DNA of 64,000 nt, from contig NZ_CP042261.1 in assembly GCF_007855645.1 (NCBI RefSeq), positions 1,755,501-1,819,500 of the forward strand, in the 5' to 3' direction. The stretch's first letter is position 1, and each line of letters begins with the position of its first letter. The notes under the pieces were generated by a model, which ran no database searches, was not told the DNA's origin, and worked only from the letters and a program-made list of their open reading frames with translations. This DNA comes from Qingshengfaniella alkalisoli (GTDB taxonomy: Bacteria > Pseudomonadota > Alphaproteobacteria > Rhodobacterales > Rhodobacteraceae). Of this stretch, positions 52,156 through 60,701 are shown in pieces. A program made the translations under genes and the position numbers.

Positions 52156-53094
52156 CTATCCAAGCAGAATATACAAATAGGCGATATAGGCGCCGGTCAG
52201 AACTATGCCTGCGAGCCGCTTCATGTTCCAGCCCATGAAAACAAAGGGGATCAACAGCAAGCTGCTGCCAAGCATTACCCACAAATCTGTTCTCAGGAAT
52301 TCTGGCGGTACCGGGATGGTTCCGAACAGACTGGCGATACCGAGTATAGCGATCAGATTGAACACATTCGACCCGATCACATTCCCGAGCGCAACATCGG
52401 CGTTGCGCCTGAAAGCAGCGGCTACCGTGGTTGCCAGTTCCGGCAGCGATGTTCCGACAGCAACCAGCGTCAGGCCAATCACCGTTTCACTGATGCCGAA
52501 ATTGCGCGCGATCCGGACGGAACTTTCCACCAGGAGATCTGCACCTACCGGCAGACCGATCAGGCCAACAACGATAAAGAGAGCAATCTTGCCCCACGAC
52601 ATGCCGGGATCCGCGCCTTCCGGCGCCCCCTGCATCTTGGCCTGACGCCTGTGCGCACGTGCATCATGTATCTGCTTGCCAAGAAGGAACGCGAAAATGA
52701 CCAGCATGAAGATGCCTGTCATCCAGTTCAGCGAGCCCGTGAAGCACAACCCGACAAACAGCACTGACACGACCACCATGGTCACATAGCTTTCGCGTGT
52801 GTTGCATCGTCCTGTGTTTAGCCCGGCCAACATGGCCGGGATACCGAGCACCAAAAGGATGTTTGCCGTGTTCGACCCAACAACATTACCCAGAGCAATC
52901 CCTGGAAGGTTCTTGCGCACGGCATCGATCGAGATCAACAATTCGGGCGCGGATGTGCCAAATGCCACAACCGTCAAACTGACGATCATGGCTGGGATAC
53001 CAAGACGAAGGCTTAGATTTACAGCCCCCTTTACCAGAAAATCTCCAGCAATGATGAGCAACGTCAGCCCCGCACCGGCGATCAGCCAATCCAT
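52156..53094 (-). CDS. Calcium/sodium antiporter (CaCA family, YrbG-like)
   Basis: The 312-residue membrane protein has two inverted alpha repeats: FGTSAPELLISIDAVRKNLPGIALGNVVGSNTANILLVLG and VGTSLPELATTVAAAFRRNADVALGNVIGSNVFNLIAILG. These are the Na/Ca exchange ion sites (GTSxPE and GNxxGSN). About ten helices. The ATG at 53094 overlaps by one base the stop of the zinc ribbon gene, giving translational coupling. Confidence 0.93.
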   Translation of the reverse strand: MDWLIAGAGLTLLIIAGDFLVKGAVNLSLRLGIPAMIVSLTVVAFGTSAPELLISIDAVRKNLPGIALGNVVGSNTANILLVLGIPAMLAGLNTGRCNTRESYVTMVVVSVLFVGLCFTGSLNWMTGIFMLVIFAFLLGKQIHDARAHRRQAKMQGAPEGADPGMSWGKIALFIVVGLIGLPVGADLLVESSVRIARNFGISETVIGLTLVAVGTSLPELATTVAAAFRRNADVALGNVIGSNVFNLIAILGIASLFGTIPVPPEFLRTDLWVMLGSSLLLIPFVFMGWNMKRLAGIVLTGAYIAYLYILLG

Positions 53095-53258
53095 CAATTT
53101 CTCCTAGTCTTTCGGCACGGGCATGGACCGCTGCCGATGCGCGGACGCCCACAGCGCGAACATTTCTTGTTGGTCTTCAGAAAGGGCACGCGCAACTTGC
53201 CGAAGAATCCAAGCACGGCGATGCCGACAAGGAACAGAACAACGATCTTGACAATCAT
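53094..53258 (-). CDS. 54-residue membrane-anchored zinc ribbon-like protein
   Basis: The small frame encodes a membrane helix (MIVKIVVLFLVGIAVLGFFG), then KLRVPFLKTNKKCSRCGRPRIG and a PCPC motif. Four Cys (CxxC and CxC) could bind zinc. It lies exactly between sppA (its ATG follows the sppA stop with no gap) and the antiporter (one-base overlap), so it is translated with both. It may be a membrane-tethered accessory of unknown role. Confidence 0.68.
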   Translation of the reverse strand: MIVKIVVLFLVGIAVLGFFGKLRVPFLKTNKKCSRCGRPRIGSGPCPCRKTRRN

Positions 53259-54062
53259 CTACAGCCCGAAACGCGCGAAGCTGGCACGTTCCTCGATCAC
53301 ATCCGCTGCGTCATGCAGAAGGCCAACGCCGAATCTGGACAAGAGCCCTTTTCTGGGACCGAAGCGGTTGAAGCGGATCTTTTCGCCGAATCGCTCTTTC
53401 ATTACCGGTTGCAGATGTCCGACGCTGTCCACAAGCCCCAACTCAAGCGCCTTGCCGCCGAGCCAGAAGCTGCCATCGAACAACTCTTCGGCCTTCGACA
53501 GTTTCGCTCCACGCCGCTTCGTAACCTGCTCTTTGAAACGGTCGTGCATGTCAGCAAGGATTGTGTTCAGCCGTTCGATATCTTCGGGCTTTTCCGGACG
53601 GAACGGGTCCAGAATACTCTTGGACTTACCGGCGGTGTGAACGCGCCGTTCGATGCCGTGGCGGGTGATGAACTCGTGCGCCCCGAAACCCGCCGAGATC
53701 ACGCCTATGGAGCCGACAATCGAACAACCATCGACGAAAATCTCATCCGCTGCAGTCGCCAGCCAATAGCCACCGGATGCAGCCACGTCTTCCACGAAGG
53801 CGATGACGGGGATGTTCTTTTCCTCTGCCATCCTGCGGATGCGCGCAGCGATCAAGGAGGACTGGACTGGACTGCCGCCAGGCGAATTGATCGACAGCGC
53901 TACGGCAGAGGGCTTGCCTTTGGTGAAGGCCTTCTCGATCAGCGGCGCGAGGGTCGCGTCATTCAAAGATGAACCGCTGCGGGCTTGCGAGGCGATAACA
54001 CCTTGCAATCGCAGAACAGAAACGACGGGGTGCTTTCGCTTGAACGGGAACCTGATCTCCAT
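53259..54062 (-). CDS. S49 family signal peptide peptidase (SppA-like)
   Basis: The 267-residue protein has the S49 core: SINSPGGSPVQS, DVAASGGYWLATAADEIF with nucleophile Ser96, GSIGVI and the general base Lys at about 148 (HTAGKSKSILDPFRPEKPED). Short single-domain form like alphaproteobacterial SohB/SppA. It has no clear N-terminal membrane anchor from this ATG. It degrades signal peptides or membrane protein fragments. First gene of a four-gene run. Confidence 0.88.
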   Translation of the reverse strand: MEIRFPFKRKHPVVSVLRLQGVIASQARSGSSLNDATLAPLIEKAFTKGKPSAVALSINSPGGSPVQSSLIAARIRRMAEEKNIPVIAFVEDVAASGGYWLATAADEIFVDGCSIVGSIGVISAGFGAHEFITRHGIERRVHTAGKSKSILDPFRPEKPEDIERLNTILADMHDRFKEQVTKRRGAKLSKAEELFDGSFWLGGKALELGLVDSVGHLQPVMKERFGEKIRFNRFGPRKGLLSRFGVGLLHDAADVIEERASFARFGL

Positions 54063-54120
54063 CCGCTTGACATAGACCGCCCCCTCCGCCGCAACAAGTC
54101 CATCGCCGCGGAGAAACAAG

Positions 54121-54146
54121 AAAAAGCCCCACCATCGGCGGGGCTT
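54121..54146 (-). terminator. Terminator downstream of the decayed spike base gene
   Basis: On the minus strand AGCCCCGCC pairs with GGTGGGGCT (one G-U) around GAT, followed by TTTTTCTTG. It lies just after the stop of the frameshifted gene at 54154-54388 and before sppA. Confidence 0.8.
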
Positions 54147-54153
54147 CGTGACT

Positions 54154-54388
54154 TCACTTCCCGGTTCGAGCTACCAGAGAGCAACCGGTCGTGCTGCTGG
54201 CCAGCACCCTGCGCACAGGGACCGGATAGTTAGCCCGCCCTGCATATTGGCAAGGGTCAGAGTCTGACCATCGAACATCTCAACTGCAACATCGCCTGTT
54301 CCGCCGACATAAAAGGCACGCGGCAACTGCGGCAACGGTTGAGCATCATCGGGAACGATCGGCTTGCCGGGTGAAATTTGTCCTTCAT
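54154..54388 (-). pseudogene. Frameshifted gene resembling GTA spike base protein (RCAP_rcc01079 family)
   Basis: Three successive minus-strand frames read as one protein of about 78 residues: MKDKFHP from ATG 54388; then GKPIVPDDAQPLPQLPRAFY, VGGTGDVAVEMFDGQTLTLA and NMQGG; then NYPVPVRRVLASSTTGCSLV and ARTGK, stopping at 54154. The centre (RAFYVGGTGDVAVEMFDG) and end (VRRVLASSTT) fit my memory of the spike base proteins linked to Rhodobacterales gene transfer agents. Two single-base losses, near 54370 and near 54240, would explain the shifts. A good terminator follows. It may be a real pseudogene or carry sequencing errors. Confidence 0.6.
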
Positions 54389-54500
54389 GACATCTACCAC
54401 ACACATATTCCGTGCAAAATCCGCCCGATGCCGCTTGACAGATCCCTGCCGGTCCGTGCGCACTGTGGACAGGAACGCAACAGCCATTCACGCCTACGCC

Positions 54501-56174
54501 ATGAAGAAGATCTTTCTCTCGATTTGTCTGGCTGTCTCAGCGCAAGCCGCGTTGGCTCAATCGACACTCACCCCGTGGGAATCCGCCCCGCCGCTTCCGA
54601 TCGTCGATGGTGTCGCTCCCGTAACGCCCGAGAACACCAAGAAACTGCCCTCCGGCAACGCTCTGGCCGTTTCTCTGAGCCCAGACAAGACTCGTGTGAA
54701 CAAAAGCATCGTCGGACCAAAAGACGATTCACCCGAGGCAGGCCTGATCCGCAGGCTTTACCGTCAAGGACGGGCAGCAGGGCTGGCGGGCGTGCTTTAC
54801 GACAATCGTGACCGGAAGCATTCCAACCTTGGTGACGATATCTTTCCGCAGATCAGCCGAACCGAATACGCGGAACCCTTTAAAAGATCGGGTCTCGATT
54901 ACTCGATCGGTGGGCGCCTGATCTTTTCACTGCCGACGTTCGGGAACTCGTCAACAGTGCTTCGCGGCCCAGGCATTGCCAGATCCCTGGGAAGGGCCGG
55001 TTCGACCAGCCAACAAACGGCCATGTCGGCCTATCGCCTTTACAGGTCCAACCATATCTATGTTTATCCGGAACATCGCGACCACGACTCCGAGGCCGGC
55101 GACAAGTTCTCGGCGATCACGCCCTACCAAATTGTTTCGCAGGGTTCGTCCGGGTCGGATCGACCGTTCCTGCGTGCGATAGGGTTGGCCATCGCTGGGC
55201 TGACACCGGACACGCGCAACCGGCTGGAGGCCGAACGGCTTCTTGCGCCGACGGTTCAAATGTTGCTGCGACGCACGATGAGAGGCATCAATTCGCGGGA
55301 TGATTACCTGTCGGGGCGCGCACATCGCTCGGCTTATGACGGGAAGGACATTCGGCCCGCGGCGTTGGTCACATTGGCGAATTCGCTTTCACCCGAAATG
55401 ATCCCCCCGATGGTTCAACTGAGGGTAACAAGGGACTTTCAGGCTGTTCCAGGCAGGGACTACCTCGCGAGAAACCTCGACGAGGCGCTGTTCACAACCC
55501 CTTCCGCTATTGGGCGGACATGGCGTTCCTACGACTATCGGCGCGAAATCGAGGTATCCGTGGCGGACACACGTGACCCGAACGGCTTGCCGCTGTCCTT
55601 CGATTGGGTGATCTTACGTGGAAATCCCGAAAAGATCCGCTTTACCTATGCCAGCACACGTCGTGACAGGGCGACCATCCGGATAGATTGGCACGACGCC
55701 TTCACCACGCCCTACGACCCCGACATGCTGACCAACCGCGTGGATATCGGCATCTTCGCAAACAACGGTCACGTCGATAGCGCCCCGGCAATTCTGTCAG
55801 TTGCCTTCCCATTATTTCAAGACCGCCACTATGAACCCACGCCCAACGGGCCACGATTGCAGCGCATAGGCTACGCCGCAGATGACCAGACTTTTCTCGA
55901 CCCGCTGCTATGGCCGACAGCAAAGTGGACGGACCACTTGAACTATGACGACTCTGGAAGACTGGATCGCATACGGCGCGAACTGCCCAACGGAGTAACG
56001 AAACTATTCCGCCCCGGCGAAGCCTCGCTCTACGACATCAGTGATGGCACCTCGGCGCAAGGTGGCACCGCCGTCACCCACATCGCCGCGCGGGGCAACG
56101 GCGGTTCACTGAAACTGCAAATGTCGGAAACGGCGGAAAGCCTGTTCCCGGACGGGCCGGATAGCGATCAGTAA
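54501..56174 (+). CDS. Large secreted protein of unknown function
   Basis: The 557-residue protein has a signal peptide (MKKIFLSICLAVSAQAALA). An N-terminal region (65-260) holds the distinctive string AGVLYDNRDRKHSNL, GLDYSIGGRLIF, GNSSTVLRGPG, HIYVYPEHRDHD and SQGSSGSDRPFL. The middle (375-480) is Ig-like (SVADTRDPNGLPLSFDWVIL). The C-terminus is Gly/Ser-rich. I have seen similar sequence in other phyla as hypothetical proteins. Its Asp/His-rich loops could bind metal. It converges on the BY-kinase gene with a 7-base overlap. ATG 54501 precedes the signal peptide; no strong Shine-Dalgarno is seen. Confidence 0.75.
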   Translation: MKKIFLSICLAVSAQAALAQSTLTPWESAPPLPIVDGVAPVTPENTKKLPSGNALAVSLSPDKTRVNKSIVGPKDDSPEAGLIRRLYRQGRAAGLAGVLYDNRDRKHSNLGDDIFPQISRTEYAEPFKRSGLDYSIGGRLIFSLPTFGNSSTVLRGPGIARSLGRAGSTSQQTAMSAYRLYRSNHIYVYPEHRDHDSEAGDKFSAITPYQIVSQGSSGSDRPFLRAIGLAIAGLTPDTRNRLEAERLLAPTVQMLLRRTMRGINSRDDYLSGRAHRSAYDGKDIRPAALVTLANSLSPEMIPPMVQLRVTRDFQAVPGRDYLARNLDEALFTTPSAIGRTWRSYDYRREIEVSVADTRDPNGLPLSFDWVILRGNPEKIRFTYASTRRDRATIRIDWHDAFTTPYDPDMLTNRVDIGIFANNGHVDSAPAILSVAFPLFQDRHYEPTPNGPRLQRIGYAADDQTFLDPLLWPTAKWTDHLNYDDSGRLDRIRRELPNGVTKLFRPGEASLYDISDGTSAQGGTAVTHIAARGNGGSLKLQMSETAESLFPDGPDSDQ

Positions 56175-57007
56175 TATCCGTAGTCGTATCCATAGCCGCC
56201 GGATGAATAACGGCACTTGTTCAGCACAACGCCCAGCACTTGAGTAACCTCGGCGATCTCTGCCTCGGCAACATCCACCTGCTCGACCGAGGTCGTTTCC
56301 GCTGCTGCCACCAGCACGGTTGCATCTACGTGCTCGAGAAATCCGATGGTGTCGTCACTGACCATAAGGGGCGATGTGTCGAAGATGATGAGATCGGGCT
56401 CGTAATCCTTTTCAATCCTTCGCAACGCGTCCTGCGCCGCCCCGCTTTGCAACAACTCTGACGAATTCCCGCTAGGAATGTCGTTCGTGCCAAATGCCAC
56501 ATTTCCACCATAGCTTACCAGATGGTCTGCAATCGCGTCCTGACCCGTCAGCACCCGTGCAAAAACATGCTTTTCTGTTGACCCGATCAGCTTTGAGAGC
56601 ATCGGACGGCGCATATCGGTTTCGATCACTATAGTACGTATGTCCGTCTGCCGCGCGAGGCTGAATGCGAGATTCGCCACAAGCGTCGACTTCCCGCAAC
56701 CCGGGGTCGGCGATGTTACAGCAATACGCCGCCAGTTGTTCGCACGGGCCTGCTGCACGATTTTTGTCCGCATCATGTCGAAGGGCGAAGATTCCTGACG
56801 CCCAAAATATGTAACGATCCGGTTTGCTTCCATTACCTTGGGATCGACTGCGAGCTCCGGCAATGCTGCCCAGCGATCCGACACAGCACGAGGCAAGGCA
56901 CGGCCGGATATTTCCTGATTTCTTGGTTGCCGCTTGACCGCGGGTTCCCGCAGTTTACCACTGCGCTTCTGGCGGGCCCGGTTCATCGCATCTTGAAGAC
57001 GTTCCAT
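56168..57007 (-). CDS. Bacterial tyrosine kinase (BY-kinase, CpsD/CapB-like) of EPS locus
   Basis: The 279-residue cytoplasmic kinase has Walker A SPTPGCGKST (99-108), Walker A' VIETDMRRP and Walker B LIIFDTSPL. It ends in a tyrosine cluster with Tyr at 272, 274, 276, 278 and 279 for autophosphorylation. It is encoded apart from its membrane activator, the chain-length protein just upstream (44 bases). It corresponds to the tyrosine autokinase of exosortase-associated EPS loci and controls polymer length and export. Confidence 0.92.
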   Translation of the reverse strand: MERLQDAMNRARQKRSGKLREPAVKRQPRNQEISGRALPRAVSDRWAALPELAVDPKVMEANRIVTYFGRQESSPFDMMRTKIVQQARANNWRRIAVTSPTPGCGKSTLVANLAFSLARQTDIRTIVIETDMRRPMLSKLIGSTEKHVFARVLTGQDAIADHLVSYGGNVAFGTNDIPSGNSSELLQSGAAQDALRRIEKDYEPDLIIFDTSPLMVSDDTIGFLEHVDATVLVAAAETTSVEQVDVAEAEIAEVTQVLGVVLNKCRYSSGGYGYDYGYY

Positions 57008-57050
57008 ATGACGAGGCTCCCTAAAATCTAATCCAATAGGCTACGGAAAC

Positions 57051-58598
57051 TCACGATCCGAGCAACGAAAAGCCGAACTTGTTGAGCGCTTTCTCAATCA
57101 ACTCATCCAATGGGAATACATAGGAATGGATCATGAACAACGCCACAGGTAACAACAGGAGTAACACAGCAGCTATCACCAAAGAACTCCAGCGTTTGCG
57201 ACTGGTTTCTGCAGAGGTCGGAACATAGGGCAGCACAGCGATCGGGGTGATACCCAGCTTGTCGGTCAGTTCGATAGGCCGCCGAATCGCTTTGTTCAGA
57301 AGCTCGAGCAGCAGAATAAGACCCAGCCCCGCCGCGATCCCGGCACCGACGCCCGCTGCGGCGATTGCTGCGCGGTTCGGTTTGGTCGGAGTTGTAGGCA
57401 CCGTCGCCTGCTCGATTACGGTGATACGCTGGCCTTGTGACGTCGCCTCAATCCGCTCTCCGGTTTCCGCCTGCGACAAACGCGCACTGGCAGAATTGTA
57501 CCGCAGCTGGATATTCTCGTAATCCCGCTCCAGTGCCTCCAGCTCAATACCGTTCTTCGGAAGCTCCGCTAGCAGCCCGTTAATGCGGGTGAGTTCTGCT
57601 TCATTCGTTTCTTTCAAATCCCGCAAGGCATCCAGCCGCGTGTCGATTTCCGCGACCTGTGCGTCAAGCAGTGTGCGTTTGCCATCCGATGACGAGGCGC
57701 CGCTGCTTTCGAACTGTTGTTCGAGTTGACCGATCCGAGCCTCCAGCATCTTCACGCGTGGATGATTCGCAGAGTAGACCAGCAATGCCTCATCCAGTTG
57801 TGAGCGTGCCGCATTAAGCGCGCGTTCCTCGGGCGAAAGTTGAGATTCGTCCACGCTTAGCCGGCCCGTCTGTTCGAATATCTCGATCAGCCTAACTTTC
57901 TGGTCGTTCAGAATGCCCATTTCCCGGTCGATCTGCCCCAGGGTGCTGGACACGCTGGATTGCCGATCACGAAGATACGACTCATCCTGAGGTAGCGCTT
58001 GAGCGTGGGCACTTTTGAAGGCCAGGATCTCATCGGACTTGGTGTTAAGTTCGGCGCTCAGACGGTTCACTTCCTGTCGAAAGAAATCGAGGGTCGACGC
58101 AGCCTGGTTCGTGCGCATTTCCACATTTGATTGAAGGACACGAGTAACAAGCTCGTTTGCAACCGCCGCAGCAGCCGTTGCTGACGAAGCGCGAAAGGAA
58201 ATGCCTAGCAACGTCGCCGCGTCACGTCCGGATTGCCGTTGGAACCGAGTGCGTGCACGCATGCTGTCCACGATTTCAGTTGCGGAGGCCGGCGACCCGG
58301 TTTCTGAACTGCTTTCGAACACATCCAGTTCACGGGCAATTTCCAGAAGGTTCGCACGCGTCATCAGCCGCTGTTCAATGATCTGAAGCTGCTCCTGCGG
58401 ATTGGTTCGCACGGTCGAACTGGCAAGTTCATCTGGAATCTGGGGGGATTCCACAAGTAAACGCGCGTTGGCCTCATATTCCGGCGGCAGGACCATCGCT
58501 GTCACAAATCCAAGGCACGTGAACAAGGATACGACAGCGATGAAGTATGGGAACCGCCGCCAGAAGATCGACGTGTAATAGTTCAGATCAAAATTCAT
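57051..58598 (-). CDS. Polysaccharide chain-length determinant (Wzz/GumC-like, exosortase locus type)
   Basis: The 515-residue protein has an N-terminal membrane helix (YFIAVVSLFTCLGFVTAMVL), a Wzz domain, a long coiled coil (about 150-390), a membrane pair near residues 400-425 (AAIAAAGVGAGIAAGLGLILLLELL) and a final helix near 470-490. It lacks a C-terminal kinase domain, which is encoded by the next gene. It is the inner-membrane co-polymerase that activates the BY-kinase. ATG 58598 follows GTGGAA. Confidence 0.9.
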   Translation of the reverse strand: MNFDLNYYTSIFWRRFPYFIAVVSLFTCLGFVTAMVLPPEYEANARLLVESPQIPDELASSTVRTNPQEQLQIIEQRLMTRANLLEIARELDVFESSSETGSPASATEIVDSMRARTRFQRQSGRDAATLLGISFRASSATAAAAVANELVTRVLQSNVEMRTNQAASTLDFFRQEVNRLSAELNTKSDEILAFKSAHAQALPQDESYLRDRQSSVSSTLGQIDREMGILNDQKVRLIEIFEQTGRLSVDESQLSPEERALNAARSQLDEALLVYSANHPRVKMLEARIGQLEQQFESSGASSSDGKRTLLDAQVAEIDTRLDALRDLKETNEAELTRINGLLAELPKNGIELEALERDYENIQLRYNSASARLSQAETGERIEATSQGQRITVIEQATVPTTPTKPNRAAIAAAGVGAGIAAGLGLILLLELLNKAIRRPIELTDKLGITPIAVLPYVPTSAETSRKRWSSLVIAAVLLLLLPVALFMIHSYVFPLDELIEKALNKFGFSLLGS

Positions 58599-58599
58599 T

Positions 58600-59457
58600 C
58601 TATGCGATTCCACTTTCTGAAACGCCGCCGACGAATACGCCATCTCTTAATACGGCTGACACCGTATCTGCTGTAACCACGCTTTCATCCGCTGAAAATG
58701 CATATACCAGTGCGAGATCGCACAGTTTGTTAACAAGGCGAGGAATACCCCCCGTCGCGCGATAAATCAGATCGGACGTATCAGCCTGAAATTCTTCGCC
58801 AGATCCGCCAGCAACCCTTAACCGGTGGGCAACATACTCTGCGACACCGTCACGATCCATTGGCGACAGATGGAAACTTGCCCCGACGCGTTGTGCGAAC
58901 TGCCTGAGCTGAGGGCTGTCAATCAGATCACGCAACTCCGGCTGTCCCATAAGGATCAGTTGAACCAACTCATCCTTATTGGCGTTGATATTCGTCAGCA
59001 TGCGCAGCTCTTCGAGCGTCTCGACATTCAGGTTCTGCGCCTCATCAATGATCAAGACGACGCGATGGCCCTCGGAATAGGCCTCGATCAAGAAGTCCTG
59101 TAATTGCTGAAACAGCTGGACGTAGCTGGCTTGCGGGTCAAAGCTGACACCCAGTGAATGCAGCACCCATTGCAGCAACTCGCCACGCGATCCCTGTGCA
59201 TTCGAAATCAACCCGACGATCACGTCCTCGGACATGGACGATAGCATATGATGTAGCAACGTTGTCTTGCCCGCACCAACCTCACCGGTAATAACGGTGA
59301 TAGGTGTTCGGGTCATCACACCATATTCCAGCATGGTAAAGGCCAGCCTATGTGCACGCGACCAATAGAGGAACTCCGGATCCGGCACTAAAGTGAACGG
59401 GCGCTCGGCAAACCCAAAGAACGAGTTGTAGATATCTATCGGGCTTGTGGTATTCAT
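58600..59457 (-). CDS. AAA ATPase of EPS/exosortase locus (ExeA-like)
   Basis: The 285-residue ATPase has Walker A GEVGAGKT (58-65), Walker B VVLIIDEAQNL, sensor NINANKDELVQLILMGQPELR and a lid with YRATGGIPRLVNKLCDLAL. The opening FFGFAERPFTLVPDPEFLYWSRAH is typical of ExeA-like/XrtA-associated ATPases. Its role is likely energising or regulating assembly of the export complex. Its stop is 1 base from the start of the chain-length gene. Confidence 0.9.
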   Translation of the reverse strand: MNTTSPIDIYNSFFGFAERPFTLVPDPEFLYWSRAHRLAFTMLEYGVMTRTPITVITGEVGAGKTTLLHHMLSSMSEDVIVGLISNAQGSRGELLQWVLHSLGVSFDPQASYVQLFQQLQDFLIEAYSEGHRVVLIIDEAQNLNVETLEELRMLTNINANKDELVQLILMGQPELRDLIDSPQLRQFAQRVGASFHLSPMDRDGVAEYVAHRLRVAGGSGEEFQADTSDLIYRATGGIPRLVNKLCDLALVYAFSADESVVTADTVSAVLRDGVFVGGVSESGIA

Positions 59458-59906
59458 ATTCCGATCTGGGCAGTATTCATGTCTGCCGGACTCTCCAACT
59501 GGCACATTCTGCCGCGCACCGGCACCGGATACGGGCAGCAACTACACGCGCGCCCTATCACAACGACTGAAACAGCTAAAGCACAAGGCGACCCCATGCT
59601 ACCATTACTTGTGCAACGGCAGCACATAATCGGGAGCCTGTGCAAAGTTGTCGCAGCGTCCCACAAACCATGCACGCCATAACGTGCGGATTTCCGCTCC
59701 GGACGCCGCGACACAAAAAATTCATTGGTTACGCGCGGTTGGCAATATTAATCAAAAAGCATGAAAATCTTGAACGATGTTGAAATGACGCAACGCAATG
59801 TGCTAACAGTGACTCGGCGTTCATCAGTTTGTTGTGATGGCGCGTGTGTAATCTCGAGTATATGCAGCCCATATTTTTCGGGCTGTGGTTATGTGAGGTA
59901 AGTGTT
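59458..59906. other. Divergent intergenic region of the EPS locus
   Basis: About 450 bases separate the ATPase and sugar transferase genes. The right half (59715-59830) is AT-rich for this genome and is the likely promoter zone for both directions. At about 59865-59885 CAGCCC and GGGCTG form a 6-bp hairpin. Short open frames here have no coding character. No regulator site was recognised. Confidence 0.4.
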
Positions 59907-60578
59907 TTGACTGCTCATTTTTCAACCTCGGCCGAGGCTTCTAGCCCTGTGTCCGGGGCAGATTCCCGGCATTCTGTTTATCGGAAGATCGGCAAGCGTG
60001 CTCTCGATATACTCTTTGTTGTTTTCGTTTCCCCACTACTGATCCCGGCGATTCTATTGCTTGCGCTCTGCGTTGCGCTGGATGGAGGCAATCCCTTCTA
60101 TATTCAGCGTCGCATAGGCCGAAACGGCAAAGAATTCCGAATGGTGAAGCTGCGTTCCATGACCGTGAACGCCGAAGAAAAGCTGATCAGTTATCTGGCC
60201 AGCAACCCTGAGGCCAATCGTGAATGGGCCCTCACTCAGAAGCTGCGGGATGACCCCCGTATTACCAGACTGGGTCGTTTGATGCGTAAGACCTCGCTCG
60301 ACGAACTTCCTCAGTTCTGGAATGTGCTGAAGGGCGACATGAGTGTCGTTGGCCCTCGACCGATGATGGTTGCTCAGCGTGACCTGTACCCCGGCCAGTG
60401 CTATTTCGCGTTACGGCCCGGGATTACGGGATACTGGCAGGTCGGTGATCGCAACAACACCTCTTTCGCGGCCCGCGCACGGTTCGATTCCGATTACTAC
60501 AACGATATTTCGTTCGCGACAGATACGCGTGTCATCGCAAGAACGCTTGGTGTCGTATTTCAGGGAACCGGCATCTAA
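59907..60578 (+). CDS. Undecaprenyl-phosphate sugar transferase (EPS priming)
   Basis: The protein has about 223 residues with a single membrane segment (KIGKRALDILFVVFVSPLLIPAILLLALCVAL), then the bacterial sugar transferase domain: GGNPFYIQRRIGRNGKEFRMVKLRSM, DDPRITRLGRLMRKTSLDELPQFWNVLKGDMSVVGPRP and RPGITGYWQVGDRN. It starts EPS synthesis by moving a sugar-1-phosphate to the lipid carrier. TTG 59907 is preferred because GAGG lies 8 bases upstream; ATG 59862 would include a hairpin region. Confidence 0.88.
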   Translation: MTAHFSTSAEASSPVSGADSRHSVYRKIGKRALDILFVVFVSPLLIPAILLLALCVALDGGNPFYIQRRIGRNGKEFRMVKLRSMTVNAEEKLISYLASNPEANREWALTQKLRDDPRITRLGRLMRKTSLDELPQFWNVLKGDMSVVGPRPMMVAQRDLYPGQCYFALRPGITGYWQVGDRNNTSFAARARFDSDYYNDISFATDTRVIARTLGVVFQGTGI

Positions 60579-60602
60579 AAGCCCGCGAAACACACTGTTC
60601 AG

Positions 60603-60636
60603 AACGGCCGCATAAATTGCGGCCGTTCCTATTTTC
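60603..60636 (+). terminator. Terminator after the sugar transferase gene
   Basis: AACGGCCGCA and TGCGGCCGTT form a perfect 10-bp stem around TAAAT, followed by CCTATTTTC. The T-run is short, so it may be partial. Confidence 0.7.
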
Positions 60637-60701
60637 GGGTTAGGAAGAGTCCACAAGCCCGCGCTATATGAAGACGGCATCTCGCCTGATCGGAGTTATC
60701 C

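Noticed and set aside
54378-54500. Upstream extension of the 557-residue protein to an ATG at 54378
   Set aside because: The extension is basic and Cys-containing, would bury the signal peptide, and overlaps the decayed spike base gene; ATG 54501 is preferred.
59500-59520. TGGCAC sequence considered as a sigma-54 promoter
   Set aside because: The -12 element (TTGC at the correct spacing) is absent.
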